Shown in pieces: positions 52,781 through 61,210 of a stretch of 64,000 nucleotides of DNA (its first letter is position 1; each line of letters opens with the position of its first letter). The DNA is from Pelagibius sp. Alg239-R121 (lineage in GTDB: Bacteria; Pseudomonadota; Alphaproteobacteria; Kiloniellales; Kiloniellaceae): the NCBI RefSeq assembly GCF_947331435.1, contig NZ_CAMZOF010000003.1:558001-622000 (forward strand), given 5' to 3'. The notes below the pieces were generated by a model. The model was given only the letters and a program-made list of their open reading frames with translations. It did not search any database and was not told where the DNA came from. The position numbers and the translations under genes were made by a program.

Positions 52781-54811
52781 TCATGCGCCGTCAAGCTGAG
52801 CGACCACACCCCGAACCAAGTCGTCGAAGGCCTGATTGCCTCCCTCTGCGAGCGCGAAGGGTGCTGCCAGATAACTCAGGATCACCCGCTCCAGGAAATC
52901 CGGCAGGTTCTCGCCGTCGACTGTCTTACCGATCTCGCCGTTGGCCGCGCTCAATCCTAAGGTAAGGGCGGCCTTGAGCGCCGTATGATCGACTGCACCG
53001 TCCGACAGCAACACAGCGCCTCGTCGGGCAACAGCCGTCAGACTTTTGCGCAGAGCATCCACCATGACGGGACCGGAGAGCAGCTTGGTCGGATCGGTTA
53101 TCAGTGCATCAATGATGCCGACTGTAAGGGGTTGAAGGATATCGGCTTCGTCAAACTTTGCCCAGACGCCAGGGTTTGCCGCCACGGCCCGGATGGAAGC
53201 GATCAGGGCATCCCTTCGCCCTGCTCTGGTCAGCAATGGTGTGACGCCCTCGCTGCCCAGCACTGTCCCCATGGTCGTCAGGACGCTACGAAACCGCGCG
53301 TCCATCTCGACCAGCGCCAGGTTGTCCGTTGCCGATCGCAATGCAGCGTCGGTTATGGCGATGACATCTTCTGTTTGCAGGCCGTCCCGGATGGCATTTC
53401 CCGCCGCCTCAAACGTCGCGCTGACGACTTGTGAGGCAAAGCGGCTGTCACGAGCGACCAAGTCGGGGTGTTCCGACAAGATAACGAGGCTTTTCGACAC
53501 CACATCTCGAAGCGTCTGCTTGTCGAAGGTCTCCTTCAACGGCGTTTCGGACAGGGTTTGGGCGAGGCCGGTTACAAGATCCGTAGCGAATGGAGGCAGA
53601 CCTGCGGTGCTGGCTAGGGCAACCGGGTTGGCGGCGACCGCCCCAAGAGCAACTTTGTAGATGCCGGCAAAAATTTCGCCGCTCGCAAGTTCCTTGAAAA
53701 AGCTGTTTGCAGCTGCCCGCTCGCCGATCGTGCCTGCAATTGCGGTGGCAACGGCCGTTATCAGGGGCTGATCCCCGATCTTGCGTTTGAGAACACCTTC
53801 CACGTTTTGAGCGCCGGCGGCAAGACCGGCTTCGATCACACCAAAGATGGCGGCCTGATCACCTTCTAGAACTTCCGGAAAATTATCTGCAAAGGCGTTC
53901 AGTGTGCTGCTGATGACGGCTTTTGCTGCTGCGTCGGAGGAGATGAAGGAAGGGTCGCTTGCAACCTGTCTGAAAATGCCTGCGACCAGATCTTTGAAGC
54001 CGTCAGCAGTGATCAGTCGGGCGAAGAATTCGTCGGCGCGTTCCCGTGCACCCGCCGAGTCTCCGGCTTGCTCTCGCCGCGCCGCCCGGAGGTCGTTAAG
54101 CGCGCCGAACAGTGCTTTGAGTGCGGCTTCATTGGGAACCGCATCCGGATTGTCGAGTGCGGCGAAAAGCGCGGAGCCTAAAAGACTCTGGTAAATACTT
54201 CTGATCGAGAAATCGTCGAAATCCTGTTTGACCGCAAATTCTGAAATCAGAGATTCGACCAACACTCTGGTTCTGGGATTCGCGATGAAGGTCGTCGCGT
54301 TGTCTCCCAGGAATTCCAGGGCGGTGTCTACGGTTGCAAGGGCGAGGCGCGCGTAGACCGGATTACGCGATAGCCGTTGGGATTCAACGACGTAGTACGC
54401 CAGCCGCATTTCCGTATCGGGGCCTGAACTGGCCAGAGCGCGCAAGTCTCCTGGGGCGGCACCATCTCCCGCCAGCAGTGTGGCCGGAACATTGGCGGCT
54501 TCGAAGTAGAGTTTGTAGCAGCGGTTCAGCTTCGCAGCAGGCGGATTGTTGCCGCCGTTCACGGCCGCCTTAACGTCTTCGAAATCTGTTACCAGATCCT
54601 GGGTATGCAGAATCGCCAAACCGGTCGGCGATTCGAAGAACGCCCACATCTGTCGCAGAAAATTGCTGCGGTCTTCCCGTTTGGGCGCGGGCGGGAGACG
54701 AAAGGGCAGACCCTTCGTCGCCTCGTTGAGGGATAAAATCGTATCGACGCGTCCCCGGTATTTCAGAACCGCGGTGATCGCGGACATGACAACAGACAAA
54801 GGTATCGTCAT
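52781..54811 (-). CDS. Large helical-repeat protein of unknown function
   Basis: 676 residues, alanine/leucine-rich and almost wholly helical, with no signal peptide beyond a weakly hydrophobic N-terminus and no membrane helix. Internal similarities suggest repeats: VASDP (283), VAANP (392) and VAANP (543), each ending a helix; and LVARDSRFASQV (451) with LVEMDARFRSVL (500), 49 residues apart. The fold may be a HEAT-like solenoid. I know of no family. GGGGGAG precedes ATG 54811. Its stop is 14 bp from the lipoprotein start, so the two are surely cotranscribed; the peptidoglycan-binding gene lies 183 bp upstream. An envelope or secretion role is only inferred. Confidence 0.68.
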   Translation of the reverse strand: MTIPLSVVMSAITAVLKYRGRVDTILSLNEATKGLPFRLPPAPKREDRSNFLRQMWAFFESPTGLAILHTQDLVTDFEDVKAAVNGGNNPPAAKLNRCYKLYFEAANVPATLLAGDGAAPGDLRALASSGPDTEMRLAYYVVESQRLSRNPVYARLALATVDTALEFLGDNATTFIANPRTRVLVESLISEFAVKQDFDDFSIRSIYQSLLGSALFAALDNPDAVPNEAALKALFGALNDLRAARREQAGDSAGARERADEFFARLITADGFKDLVAGIFRQVASDPSFISSDAAAKAVISSTLNAFADNFPEVLEGDQAAIFGVIEAGLAAGAQNVEGVLKRKIGDQPLITAVATAIAGTIGERAAANSFFKELASGEIFAGIYKVALGAVAANPVALASTAGLPPFATDLVTGLAQTLSETPLKETFDKQTLRDVVSKSLVILSEHPDLVARDSRFASQVVSATFEAAGNAIRDGLQTEDVIAITDAALRSATDNLALVEMDARFRSVLTTMGTVLGSEGVTPLLTRAGRRDALIASIRAVAANPGVWAKFDEADILQPLTVGIIDALITDPTKLLSGPVMVDALRKSLTAVARRGAVLLSDGAVDHTALKAALTLGLSAANGEIGKTVDGENLPDFLERVILSYLAAPFALAEGGNQAFDDLVRGVVAQLDGA

Positions 54812-54994
54812 GCGGTCTCCCCCATCTCAAAGCCGCCCCGCTATTGCCGGGACCTGTCGCCAATGCCCGGACCTGCTGCGGGCCTCTGACGCTTGCTGTT
54901 CGGTTTTGACGTTCGCCGCAAGCGGGTTTATCAGTTGCGGCATTCTAACATGGATAGATGCCGAGTCGGAATGCTGATGCATTGCCAATTGGAA

Positions 54995-55792
54995 TTAGAC
55001 GATGACTCGCTCGCCCGTTCTGAAGGCGCGGCTGAAGCGATCCAACCCATGGCTTCCGCCGTTGACCAGACGCCGTGCCGACCGGAGATCGGAACGGATA
55101 ATGGCCTCCTTGATGCGACGTTCCTTGACTTTCAGGAAGGCTGCGAGAATGCCGGCGGCAATTCTGGGCTCGTTTGCCCGCTCCGGATTTTCGACTAGAC
55201 CGTTTCCCAAACCAATTTTCTCACCGATGCGGCCGTAGTTATCGCGCCCGGTCAGTTGGATGTAACCCCGGCCCTTGAAGTGGCCACCGTCCGGCGGCCC
55301 CTGGTTGCCCAGGTCTCGGCGATTATCGTAGAGGTCAAAAGGATGACCGCCAGGCGAAGTGTTGAATCGTGACTTTCCTTCAGGTATCGGCAGAAAACCG
55401 GCCGATTCGGCGCGGATGGTCGCCAAGGCCGTGAGCACCATCGGTTTGTCGGTGAGTTCCGCGCTGACCAGCGACTCAAGAACCGGCGGCAGATTGGTTT
55501 CGATATTGCGGCGTGGGGTCGAGAGAATCATCTTTGCAACCCCTTCAACGGTTACCGTCGCGATGGCCAGCGGAGGATCCGGTTCAATCTCGGCTGACAG
55601 TACTGCAAGTGTTCTCGGGCCGACGATACCATCGACGAGGAGACCCTCACTGGCCTGGAACGCCCGTACGGCTCGATCGGTTGCCTTACCGAAGTGTCCG
55701 TCGGCACCACCTGGATTGAAACCTGCTTCCTTCAGTTTTTCCTGAAGCCGCCTGACCTCGTCGTTGCGCATACCCCGTTTCAGTGTCGCCAT
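54995..55792 (-). CDS. Peptidoglycan-binding protein with GH19/lysozyme-like domain
   Basis: 265 residues: an N-terminal PG_binding_1 domain (about 3-65; NDEVRRLQEKLKEAGFNPGG, then DGHFGKATDRAVRAFQ and VDGIVGPRTL) joined to a GH19-like lysozyme domain with RAESAGFLP (candidate catalytic glutamate) and HFKGRGYIQLTGRDNYGRIG. No signal peptide is seen. Such two-domain proteins occur as phage endolysins and as cell-wall enzymes of secretion systems. No holin, spanin or phage structural gene is near, so a prophage origin is unproven. ATG 55792 was chosen because the PG-binding repeat begins at once after it. Confidence 0.85.
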   Translation of the reverse strand: MATLKRGMRNDEVRRLQEKLKEAGFNPGGADGHFGKATDRAVRAFQASEGLLVDGIVGPRTLAVLSAEIEPDPPLAIATVTVEGVAKMILSTPRRNIETNLPPVLESLVSAELTDKPMVLTALATIRAESAGFLPIPEGKSRFNTSPGGHPFDLYDNRRDLGNQGPPDGGHFKGRGYIQLTGRDNYGRIGEKIGLGNGLVENPERANEPRIAAGILAAFLKVKERRIKEAIIRSDLRSARRLVNGGSHGLDRFSRAFRTGERVIV

Positions 55793-56308
55793 CGTTTCTC
55801 GCCAGGTTGTTTGTAAGCGAGCGGATACTAGCACAGCGTCTAGCATCCGATGCCGATTTTGTATTCCCCGGACGTAGGCGAAATCGGGAAACTCAGAGCG
55901 GCGTCATATGCTCTTCAATGCCAATGGAGTTATCTACTGCATGGTTGGGTGAGGAGTCGAAAAAGGATTCTGAACAATTCACACCTATCTGTGGTAATAG
56001 ATGATTACTTGCGTTTACTCTGAATCGGCGAGTGCGGCTGTAATATCTTGCTCGGCGCTGAACTCTGTGTAGCGTTAGTTTTCAGACGCTTCGCTCATCC
56101 CTTTTTATTGTCACTCAGATTTCACGCCTGTGTGATCTTCTTGGTGGTTGTATGTTGTAAGTGATCGTACAATATTGACAGACGTTGGGCCAAGAAGGCG
56201 CATGCCCGCCCTCGGGTGCGGCGCGGAAAATTGATCGGCGGCAGGTAGGTCGTTCAGCCACGCTCCATTGCGCCGTCTGATTCATGATTTTAACGAGTTG
56301 GAGCGACT
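55793..56308. other. 516-bp gap before the cNMP-EAL gene
   Basis: A divergent gap with no supported gene. Notable is TTGTA (56148) ... TACAA (56168), a loose dyad followed by AATATTGACAG, which may contain a promoter for the EAL gene. The last 40 bp contain an ATG (56284) in the wrong frame for the EAL gene. Confidence 0.4.
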
Positions 56309-57607
56309 ATAATCGACGACGTACCTCCCGATGTTTCTCAACCCTACAAGATTACCCTTCAGCCGGGAGACCTGCTGTTTAGTGAGGGTGAGGGGGGCGA
56401 GCGTGCCTATGTCGTGGAAGACGGTGTGGTCGAAGTCGTCAAGCAAACGTCGCAAGGCTCTGTCACCCTGGCCCGGCTTGGTCACGGCGAAATTGTTGGC
56501 GAGATGGCACTCTTTGATAATGCGCCGCGGTCGGCTACGGTGGTTGCCGTCGAAAAAACGACGCTTCTCTCGATCGACCGGTTGCAGATCGACGCCAAGA
56601 TACGCAATGCCGATCCCACCATCGCCCTGCTGATTGATACGCTGACCAACCGCCTTCGATCCATGCAAAGTCTTGTCGGTGCACCGGGGTTAACTCAAAG
56701 CGTTGCTGAACCGGGCGAGAGTGCACTGCTGTCGGCGCGCGCGGGCACCGAAGATGTCAGGCAGATTCTCCGCTTTGAACGGCAACTAATCGCCGGCCTT
56801 GAAAACGACCAATTCTTCGTCGAATTTCAGCCGATAATGAGTCTCGAAACGCATGACCTTGTTGGTTTTGAGGCTTTAGTGCGTTGGCGGCACCCTGATC
56901 TGGGAAATGTCTCACCACAGCGCTTTATTCCGGTTGCCGAAAACCTGGAAGCCGTCGTTCATCTCGACCGTGAGATCATTGCGCGAAGCTTGTCCTTTAT
57001 CGCAGAAGCGAACCAGGCCCGGCACGACGCTTGTGCAAAGACCCGGGATTGTCCCCCGATCCATGTTTCATTCAATCTCTCAACAGTCCGGCTTTCCGAC
57101 GGCAGTGTCATCAGTGACATCGATGCTGCTCTGTCCGCGCATACTGTGAATCCGGCAATGTTAAAAGTCGAGGTAAACGAACAGGTCCTGATCCGCGACG
57201 CCCAGCAAGCGATCGCAATCCTTTCCGAGTTGCGCACTCGGGGAATCGGCGTTTTGTTGGATGACTTCGGGACCGGATATTCCTCTCTCAGTTACCTTGC
57301 GCGTTTGCCGATCGATATTTTGAAGGTCGATCGCAGTTTCGTTAAGGCAATGACCCGTTCGCAGCAGAGCAAGACGATTATGGCTTCAATCTGTGCCATG
57401 GCGCGCGCGCTTGGAAAAGACGTCGTCGCGGAAGGCATCGAGAGGCCCGAACAGGCCGAAATGCTGACAGATATGGGATGCTCTTATGGTCAAGGCTATC
57501 ACTTTGCCGCGCCGATGGCGGCAAAGGACGCATTAGAATTTATCCACAGCGTCACGCCGGTTGACGCTGAGCCTGATCGTTTCATTTTGAACCAAAATGG
57601 AACTTGA
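56309..57607 (+). CDS. Cyclic-nucleotide-binding EAL phosphodiesterase, start codon anomalous
   Basis: About 432 residues. An N-terminal cNMP-binding domain (KITLQPGDLLFSEGE, then GEIVGEMALFDNAPRSATVV with the usual glutamate and arginine) is followed by an EAL domain with every catalytic landmark: FEALVRWRHP, FNLSTVRL, KVEVNE, LLDDFGTGYSS, LKVDRSFVK and VVAEGIE. It should hydrolyse c-di-GMP under control of cAMP or cGMP. The reading frame is open from the TAA at 56291, but no ATG, GTG or TTG occurs before GTG 56414, which is already inside the cNMP domain. GGAG (56300) would suit ATA 56309 or ATC 56312. Either a rare start is used or one base is missing relative to the out-of-frame ATG 56284. 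Confidence 0.85.
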   Translation: MIDDVPPDVSQPYKITLQPGDLLFSEGEGGERAYVVEDGVVEVVKQTSQGSVTLARLGHGEIVGEMALFDNAPRSATVVAVEKTTLLSIDRLQIDAKIRNADPTIALLIDTLTNRLRSMQSLVGAPGLTQSVAEPGESALLSARAGTEDVRQILRFERQLIAGLENDQFFVEFQPIMSLETHDLVGFEALVRWRHPDLGNVSPQRFIPVAENLEAVVHLDREIIARSLSFIAEANQARHDACAKTRDCPPIHVSFNLSTVRLSDGSVISDIDAALSAHTVNPAMLKVEVNEQVLIRDAQQAIAILSELRTRGIGVLLDDFGTGYSSLSYLARLPIDILKVDRSFVKAMTRSQQSKTIMASICAMARALGKDVVAEGIERPEQAEMLTDMGCSYGQGYHFAAPMAAKDALEFIHSVTPVDAEPDRFILNQNGT

Positions 57608-57616
57608 ATCCGGCTC
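57569..57616. repeat. 44-bp dyad repeat, copy 1 (overlaps EAL stop codon)
   Basis: GAGCCTGAT (57569) and ATCCGGCTC (57608-57616) form the outer arms with one mismatch; the centre is ATTTTG-AAC-CAAAAT. The last codons and stop of the EAL gene lie inside it. Copy 2 is 113 bp downstream. Its centre and linker resemble the first hairpin of repeat copies C and D. Confidence 0.75.
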
Positions 57617-57630
57617 CTGTTTTATGAATG

Positions 57631-57680
57631 AGAGGGCATCTTACGCTCTCGAATAAGCTTATCGAGAGCGACCGCACTCT
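57631..57680. repeat. Intergenic palindromic repeat, copy E
   Basis: AGAGGGC (57631-57637) with GCACTCT at the right end (57674-57680); inner CTCTCGA (57646-57652) with TCGAGAG (57662-57668), a stem longer than in other copies. The 3' half, TCGAGAGCGACCGCACTCT, matches C with one change, and the matching base in the left arm has changed with it. It separates convergent genes. Confidence 0.75.
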
Positions 57681-57683
57681 CTA

Positions 57684-57727
57684 GCCTGATCTTTTCGTTT
57701 TGAACCAAAATGGAACGCGAATCAGGC
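57684..57727. repeat. 44-bp dyad repeat, copy 2
   Basis: GCCTGAT (57684-57690) and ATCAGGC (57721-57727) are perfect arms; the centre TTTTGAACCAAAATGGAAC is identical to copy 1. It lies 20 bp from the stop of the phosphotransacetylase gene. Confidence 0.75.
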
Positions 57728-57746
57728 CTTTGCCGAATGCGTGAAT

Positions 57747-58670
57747 CTAGTGCGCGCTGTTGTTGTTCATGATGGCCGCCAGAGCTGCGGAGGCCAGACG
57801 AGCGGCGGGCGGGTCGGCTCGGCTGGTAAGCAGGATCGGCACCTTGGCGCCCAAGACGATGCCGGCGGCGCAGGCGTTCATGTAATGCACCATCATTTTG
57901 AAGAGAGCATTGCCGGTCACAATATCCGGTACAACGATGATGTCGGCGCGACCGGCGACCGGGTGATCCACGCCTTTCGTGCGCGCGGCTTCGCTGGAGA
58001 GAGCGAGATCCATCGCCAGTGGGCCGTAGACTGCGGCGCCGCTGACGTTTTCCTTTGCCCAGTCGGAAAGGGTTCGAGCCTCGGTGCTTGAGGGCATCTG
58101 TTCCATGGGCTCCTCGGTGGCTGAGAGCAGAGCAACCTTTGGTTCAGCCAAATCCAGGGCATGTGCCAAGTCGACCGAATTCTGAACTACGGCCTTCTTG
58201 GTCTCGATATCCGGGTGGATGTTGACGGCGCAGTCCGTAAGCAGGAGCTGACCTTCCCGTCCTGGAATCGTCATATGGAAAACATGGGTCAGGCGGCGTT
58301 CCGTCCGCAGGTTCGCTGATCTGCTCAGTAGAGCGCGCATGAAGACGTCTGTGTGGATATGTCCCTTCATGACCGCAGCCGCTTCGCCGTTACCTGCCGC
58401 GCTTGCCGCCGCACTTGCCGCAGCCTGTTCGTTGTCGGCGGCCGTAATCTGATACGCGGAAATATCCCAACCGAGATCGGAGGCATGATGGTGAATGGCA
58501 TCGGCGTCACCGAAAAATACCGGCTCGATAACGCCCGCGCTTGCTGCGTCGTAGGCGCTCTCCATGACGACGGCGGCACCCGCATTGACGATTGCGGTGC
58601 GCAGTGGCGCGGCGGATTTGGCGGCGCGCAGAAGGCTCTGCGGGCATTCGACCTGTGTTTTTCCGAGCAT
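57747..58670 (-). CDS. Phosphate acetyl/butyryltransferase family protein
   Basis: 307 residues of the PTA_PTB fold. Visible blocks: the N-terminal LRTAIVNAGAAVVMESAYDA, GEAAAVMKGHIHTDVFMRALL, RRLTHVFHMTIPGREGQLLLTDCAVNIHPD, KVALLSATEEPMEQMPSSTEA, and the late GRADIIVVPDIVTGNALFKMM. It interconverts an acyl-CoA and acyl phosphate; single-domain length excludes the long Pta. Acetate kinase is not adjacent. The gene may serve sulfonate or short-chain acid breakdown, since acetyl phosphate arises there, but that link is inferred. GGGAG is 7 nt before ATG 58670, which I prefer to TTG 58688. Confidence 0.9.
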   Translation of the reverse strand: MLGKTQVECPQSLLRAAKSAAPLRTAIVNAGAAVVMESAYDAASAGVIEPVFFGDADAIHHHASDLGWDISAYQITAADNEQAAASAAASAAGNGEAAAVMKGHIHTDVFMRALLSRSANLRTERRLTHVFHMTIPGREGQLLLTDCAVNIHPDIETKKAVVQNSVDLAHALDLAEPKVALLSATEEPMEQMPSSTEARTLSDWAKENVSGAAVYGPLAMDLALSSEAARTKGVDHPVAGRADIIVVPDIVTGNALFKMMVHYMNACAAGIVLGAKVPILLTSRADPPAARLASAALAAIMNNNSAH

Positions 58671-58841
58671 GTCCCGACTCCCGAACAAAAAGAGTTTAAG
58701 CGTATTCGTCTAAAAATGAGACTTTAAGTCTCAAATAGATGGATCGCATAAAACAAGTCAAGCAAAAGCTAGCGGTTTACGGCTTACTCGAGAAGAGCTA
58801 TCGGCACGCGCTAAGCAACGCGGGCATTATCGCCAGCCTGT

Positions 58842-59651
58842 TCAGTCTGTCGGCGGGGACTCTGGGTCGATCGCGACGCTGTAGAGATCTTTCGCGGCAT
58901 GCCGCAACAGATCGACGTGCTCCATGGCTGAAGCCAAGCTCATCCGCTGGACCGGGGCGTGGATTGCCAGGGTTGCGACGAAGTCTCCGTTATCGTTTTC
59001 GACCGGTACTGCCACGGCGACCATTCCCTCGACGAACTCTTCGTTGTCTACGCCGAGCCGGTTCTTGCGCGTTACTTCCAGTGCCGCAAGCAACTCGTCT
59101 TTGTCGGTGATGGTGTTCGGTGCGTGCCGGTCCAGTTTCAGGCTGTCCACGAGCCGGCGTTGCTGTGACCGGCGCAGAGTGCTCAAGTACAGTTTGCCGC
59201 TTGCAGTACAGTAAAAGGGCACATGGCCGCCCACGGGTAGCTCGATACGGATCGGCCAGTGGGTTTCCACGCGGTCCAGATAGATCATGCCGCTGGTGTC
59301 GGGCAGAGTGATGTTACAGGTCTCGCCCACCTGTTCCGACACGCGTTGCAGGATTGTGTGCCGCAGCTGTGCAAGTGGCGCGAAGCTCAGCACGCCTGCG
59401 GCGATGCTCCGCAGGCGCTTGCCCGGCAGAAAGCGTCGGCCGTCGATGTCTTTGGTCAGGTAACCGTCCAGGTGCAGCTCGTTACAAAGGCGATGGACGG
59501 TAGGCTTCGGTAAACCGAGGCTTTCGTTGATGTCCGTTGGCGTCATCGGGTATCCCGACTGGGTGAGAACCTCGAGAATGTACAATCGCCGCAGGCCGGG
59601 GGGCGTGCGGTCTGCTTGATCCTCTTTCTTTCCGTTACCTTGCCGCGCCAT
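58842..59651 (-). CDS. IclR-family transcriptional regulator
   Basis: 269 residues. N-terminal HTH (LYILEVLTQSGYPMTPTDINESLGLPKPTVHRLCNEL with DGYL wing) and the IclR effector domain: RVSEQVGETCNITLPDTSGMIYLDRVE, LPVGGHVPFYCTASGKLYLS and DNEEFVEGMVAVAVPVEN. Such proteins bind small acids. It is 171 bp upstream of the phosphotransacetylase gene on the same strand and may control it. AGG precedes ATG 59651 at 7-8 nt; the GTG at 59657 is a less likely start. Confidence 0.92.
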   Translation of the reverse strand: MARQGNGKKEDQADRTPPGLRRLYILEVLTQSGYPMTPTDINESLGLPKPTVHRLCNELHLDGYLTKDIDGRRFLPGKRLRSIAAGVLSFAPLAQLRHTILQRVSEQVGETCNITLPDTSGMIYLDRVETHWPIRIELPVGGHVPFYCTASGKLYLSTLRRSQQRRLVDSLKLDRHAPNTITDKDELLAALEVTRKNRLGVDNEEFVEGMVAVAVPVENDNGDFVATLAIHAPVQRMSLASAMEHVDLLRHAAKDLYSVAIDPESPPTD

Positions 59652-59933
59652 TCTCACCTGTCCACTATAGGGCGTCCCGGGGCTCCGGTTCGGAAGATCC
59701 CCATTCCCTAATCTCGTCGTTCAACGGGGGATAGTTGGTATACGCCGGTACGCTCGTTAACAAGTATAATGCTTGAAAGCTAAGTCGTAAGCAGGGAAAA
59801 GCCCTCATGAGCGGGGCGTTAAAATGAGGAGTAAAGTCGCAGTAGGAAAAAGAAAAACGACCGGCTTCCTCTTGTTTGTTTTTTTTGCAGGACCAGATGA
59901 ATAGGTTATGGTTTCAACAACTGGGAGATGCAG

Positions 59934-60332
59934 ATGCACAGCGCGGCGGTAATGGGGCCGGGCCCCGGATACGAAAAACACCCTGAACACACAGTCGAAC
60001 TTGCGCATGAAAAGAGGCAAGTCCGTGTGCTCTTTAATGGCATTGTTGTGGCCGACACCAGGAATGGGATCACGGTCCGGGAAGCCAGCTATGATCCCGT
60101 GGTTTACATTCCACGTAGAGATGTGCGCAGCGAATTCTTGCGCGAAACGTCCCGGGAGACACATTGCCCCTTTAAAGGTTACGCGTCCTACTGGTCGGTC
60201 AAAGTCGATCGTGAAATTGCCGAGAATGCAGCGTGGGCCTATCCGCGCAGTTACGAAGAAGTGACGGAACTCGCTGATTGTATCGCTTTCGATAAGCGCC
60301 TCGTCAGCTACGAATTCATCTCGGAGCACTAA
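59934..60332 (+). CDS. DUF427 domain protein
   Basis: 132 residues. The DUF427 core is clear: VRVLFNGIVVADTRNGITVREASYDPVVYIPRRDV, then HCPFKGYASYWSV and ENAAWAYPRSYEEVTEL, ending with the DKRLVSYE strand. The family forms a small beta barrel with invariant histidine and cysteine in the HCPFKG loop and has no settled function. GGGAG (59923-59927) fits ATG 59934 better than the overlapping ATG 59928. It converges with a GntR gene. Confidence 0.9.
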   Translation: MHSAAVMGPGPGYEKHPEHTVELAHEKRQVRVLFNGIVVADTRNGITVREASYDPVVYIPRRDVRSEFLRETSRETHCPFKGYASYWSVKVDREIAENAAWAYPRSYEEVTELADCIAFDKRLVSYEFISEH

Positions 60333-60364
60333 TACCAAAGATCGTTAACAACAACGATTGGTAT
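60329..60364. terminator. Two-part stem-loop between convergent genes, TAATACCAA family
   Basis: ATACCA (60332-60337) pairs with TGGTAT (60359-60364), and ATCGTT (60341-60346) with AACGAT (60353-60358), with three unpaired bases on the left. It overlaps the DUF427 stop and shares ACTAATACCAA ... TTGGTAT with the stem at 42122-42159. It may end transcription from both sides. Confidence 0.5.
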
Positions 60365-60463
60365 GATTCCGCACTGTAGAGATATCGGTTCATCCAGGCG
60401 CTTTGTCGATGGAAATGCAGCTTTATCAAGACGCAGTCGGCCGAGGGTTCCCGCACGCCTGAA

Positions 60464-61210
60464 TCAAACGATGACGCTTTCGTAGTAATGGTCCTGGGTG
60501 TTGCAGCGGCTGGTCCGCAGTTCGACCGGGACTCCGCTCAGGTTATGGCCAACGCGTTCAATCAACTGCAAGGGCGAGCCCTTTTTGACGCCGAGCCAGG
60601 CCGCGTCCTGCGATGAGGCGGCCACCGCCCGCAGGTGCTCGACCGCGCGGCTGATGGTTACGCAATAGCGGTCTTCATAGAGTTGGTAGAGATTGTTTGG
60701 CAGATCGGCCAAGGGGAGCTTGTCCAGATCCGGGAAGACCTTGGCAGGAACCACGATGCTCTCGGCGATGACCGGGCGACCCTCCAAGTCGCGTACGCGA
60801 TCAATTTGTATAACTCTGGCCGTAGACGGCAACCCAAGTTTCAAGGTCTCCTCGCGCAGAGCCCGACGCCGGGTCATACCCTTTTCCCGGCTGGACGGCA
60901 TCTGGCGCACACCGCTGTTGCTGACAATGTGAAAGAAGTGGAACAATGCCCGATCGGGCGTATGGGCAGCAACGAAAGTTCCCTTCCCCTGATGCCGGAT
61001 CACCAGGTTTTCTGATGCCAGCTCGTCGAGCGCCTTGCGCACGGTTCCTTGGCTTACGCCATAGTCCTGTCCAAGTTTGGTCTCGCTGGGCAGCAGGTCG
61101 CCGGGGCTCCAGATGCCCTTTACGATCTGCTGAATGATCAGCTCTTTGACCTGACTGTAGAGTGGCGCGCTGCCACGTATGGTTTTCATTTCATTCAAAG
61201 GGTCAGTCAC
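60464..61210 (-). CDS. GntR-family (HutC/UTRA subfamily) regulator
   Basis: 248 residues. HTH: APLYSQVKELIIQQIVKGIW, LLPSETKLGQDYGVSQGTVRKALDELASENLV and the RHQGKGTFVA wing; then a UTRA effector domain (IQIDRVRDLEGRPVIAES, NNLYQLYEDRYCVTISRAVEHLRAV). It is divergent from the SuyA-like gene, and a perfect 18-bp palindrome lies in the gap, so it probably represses the sulfolactate genes until an effector binds. The start is GTG 61210; ATG 61189 is an alternative. Confidence 0.92.
   Translation of the reverse strand: MTDPLNEMKTIRGSAPLYSQVKELIIQQIVKGIWSPGDLLPSETKLGQDYGVSQGTVRKALDELASENLVIRHQGKGTFVAAHTPDRALFHFFHIVSNSGVRQMPSSREKGMTRRRALREETLKLGLPSTARVIQIDRVRDLEGRPVIAESIVVPAKVFPDLDKLPLADLPNNLYQLYEDRYCVTISRAVEHLRAVAASSQDAAWLGVKKGSPLQLIERVGHNLSGVPVELRTSRCNTQDHYYESVIV

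Noticed and set aside
54995-55792. Prophage endolysin
   Set aside because: The two-domain protein resembles endolysins, but no holin, spanin, terminase, capsid or integrase gene is present, so a prophage remnant is not supported.
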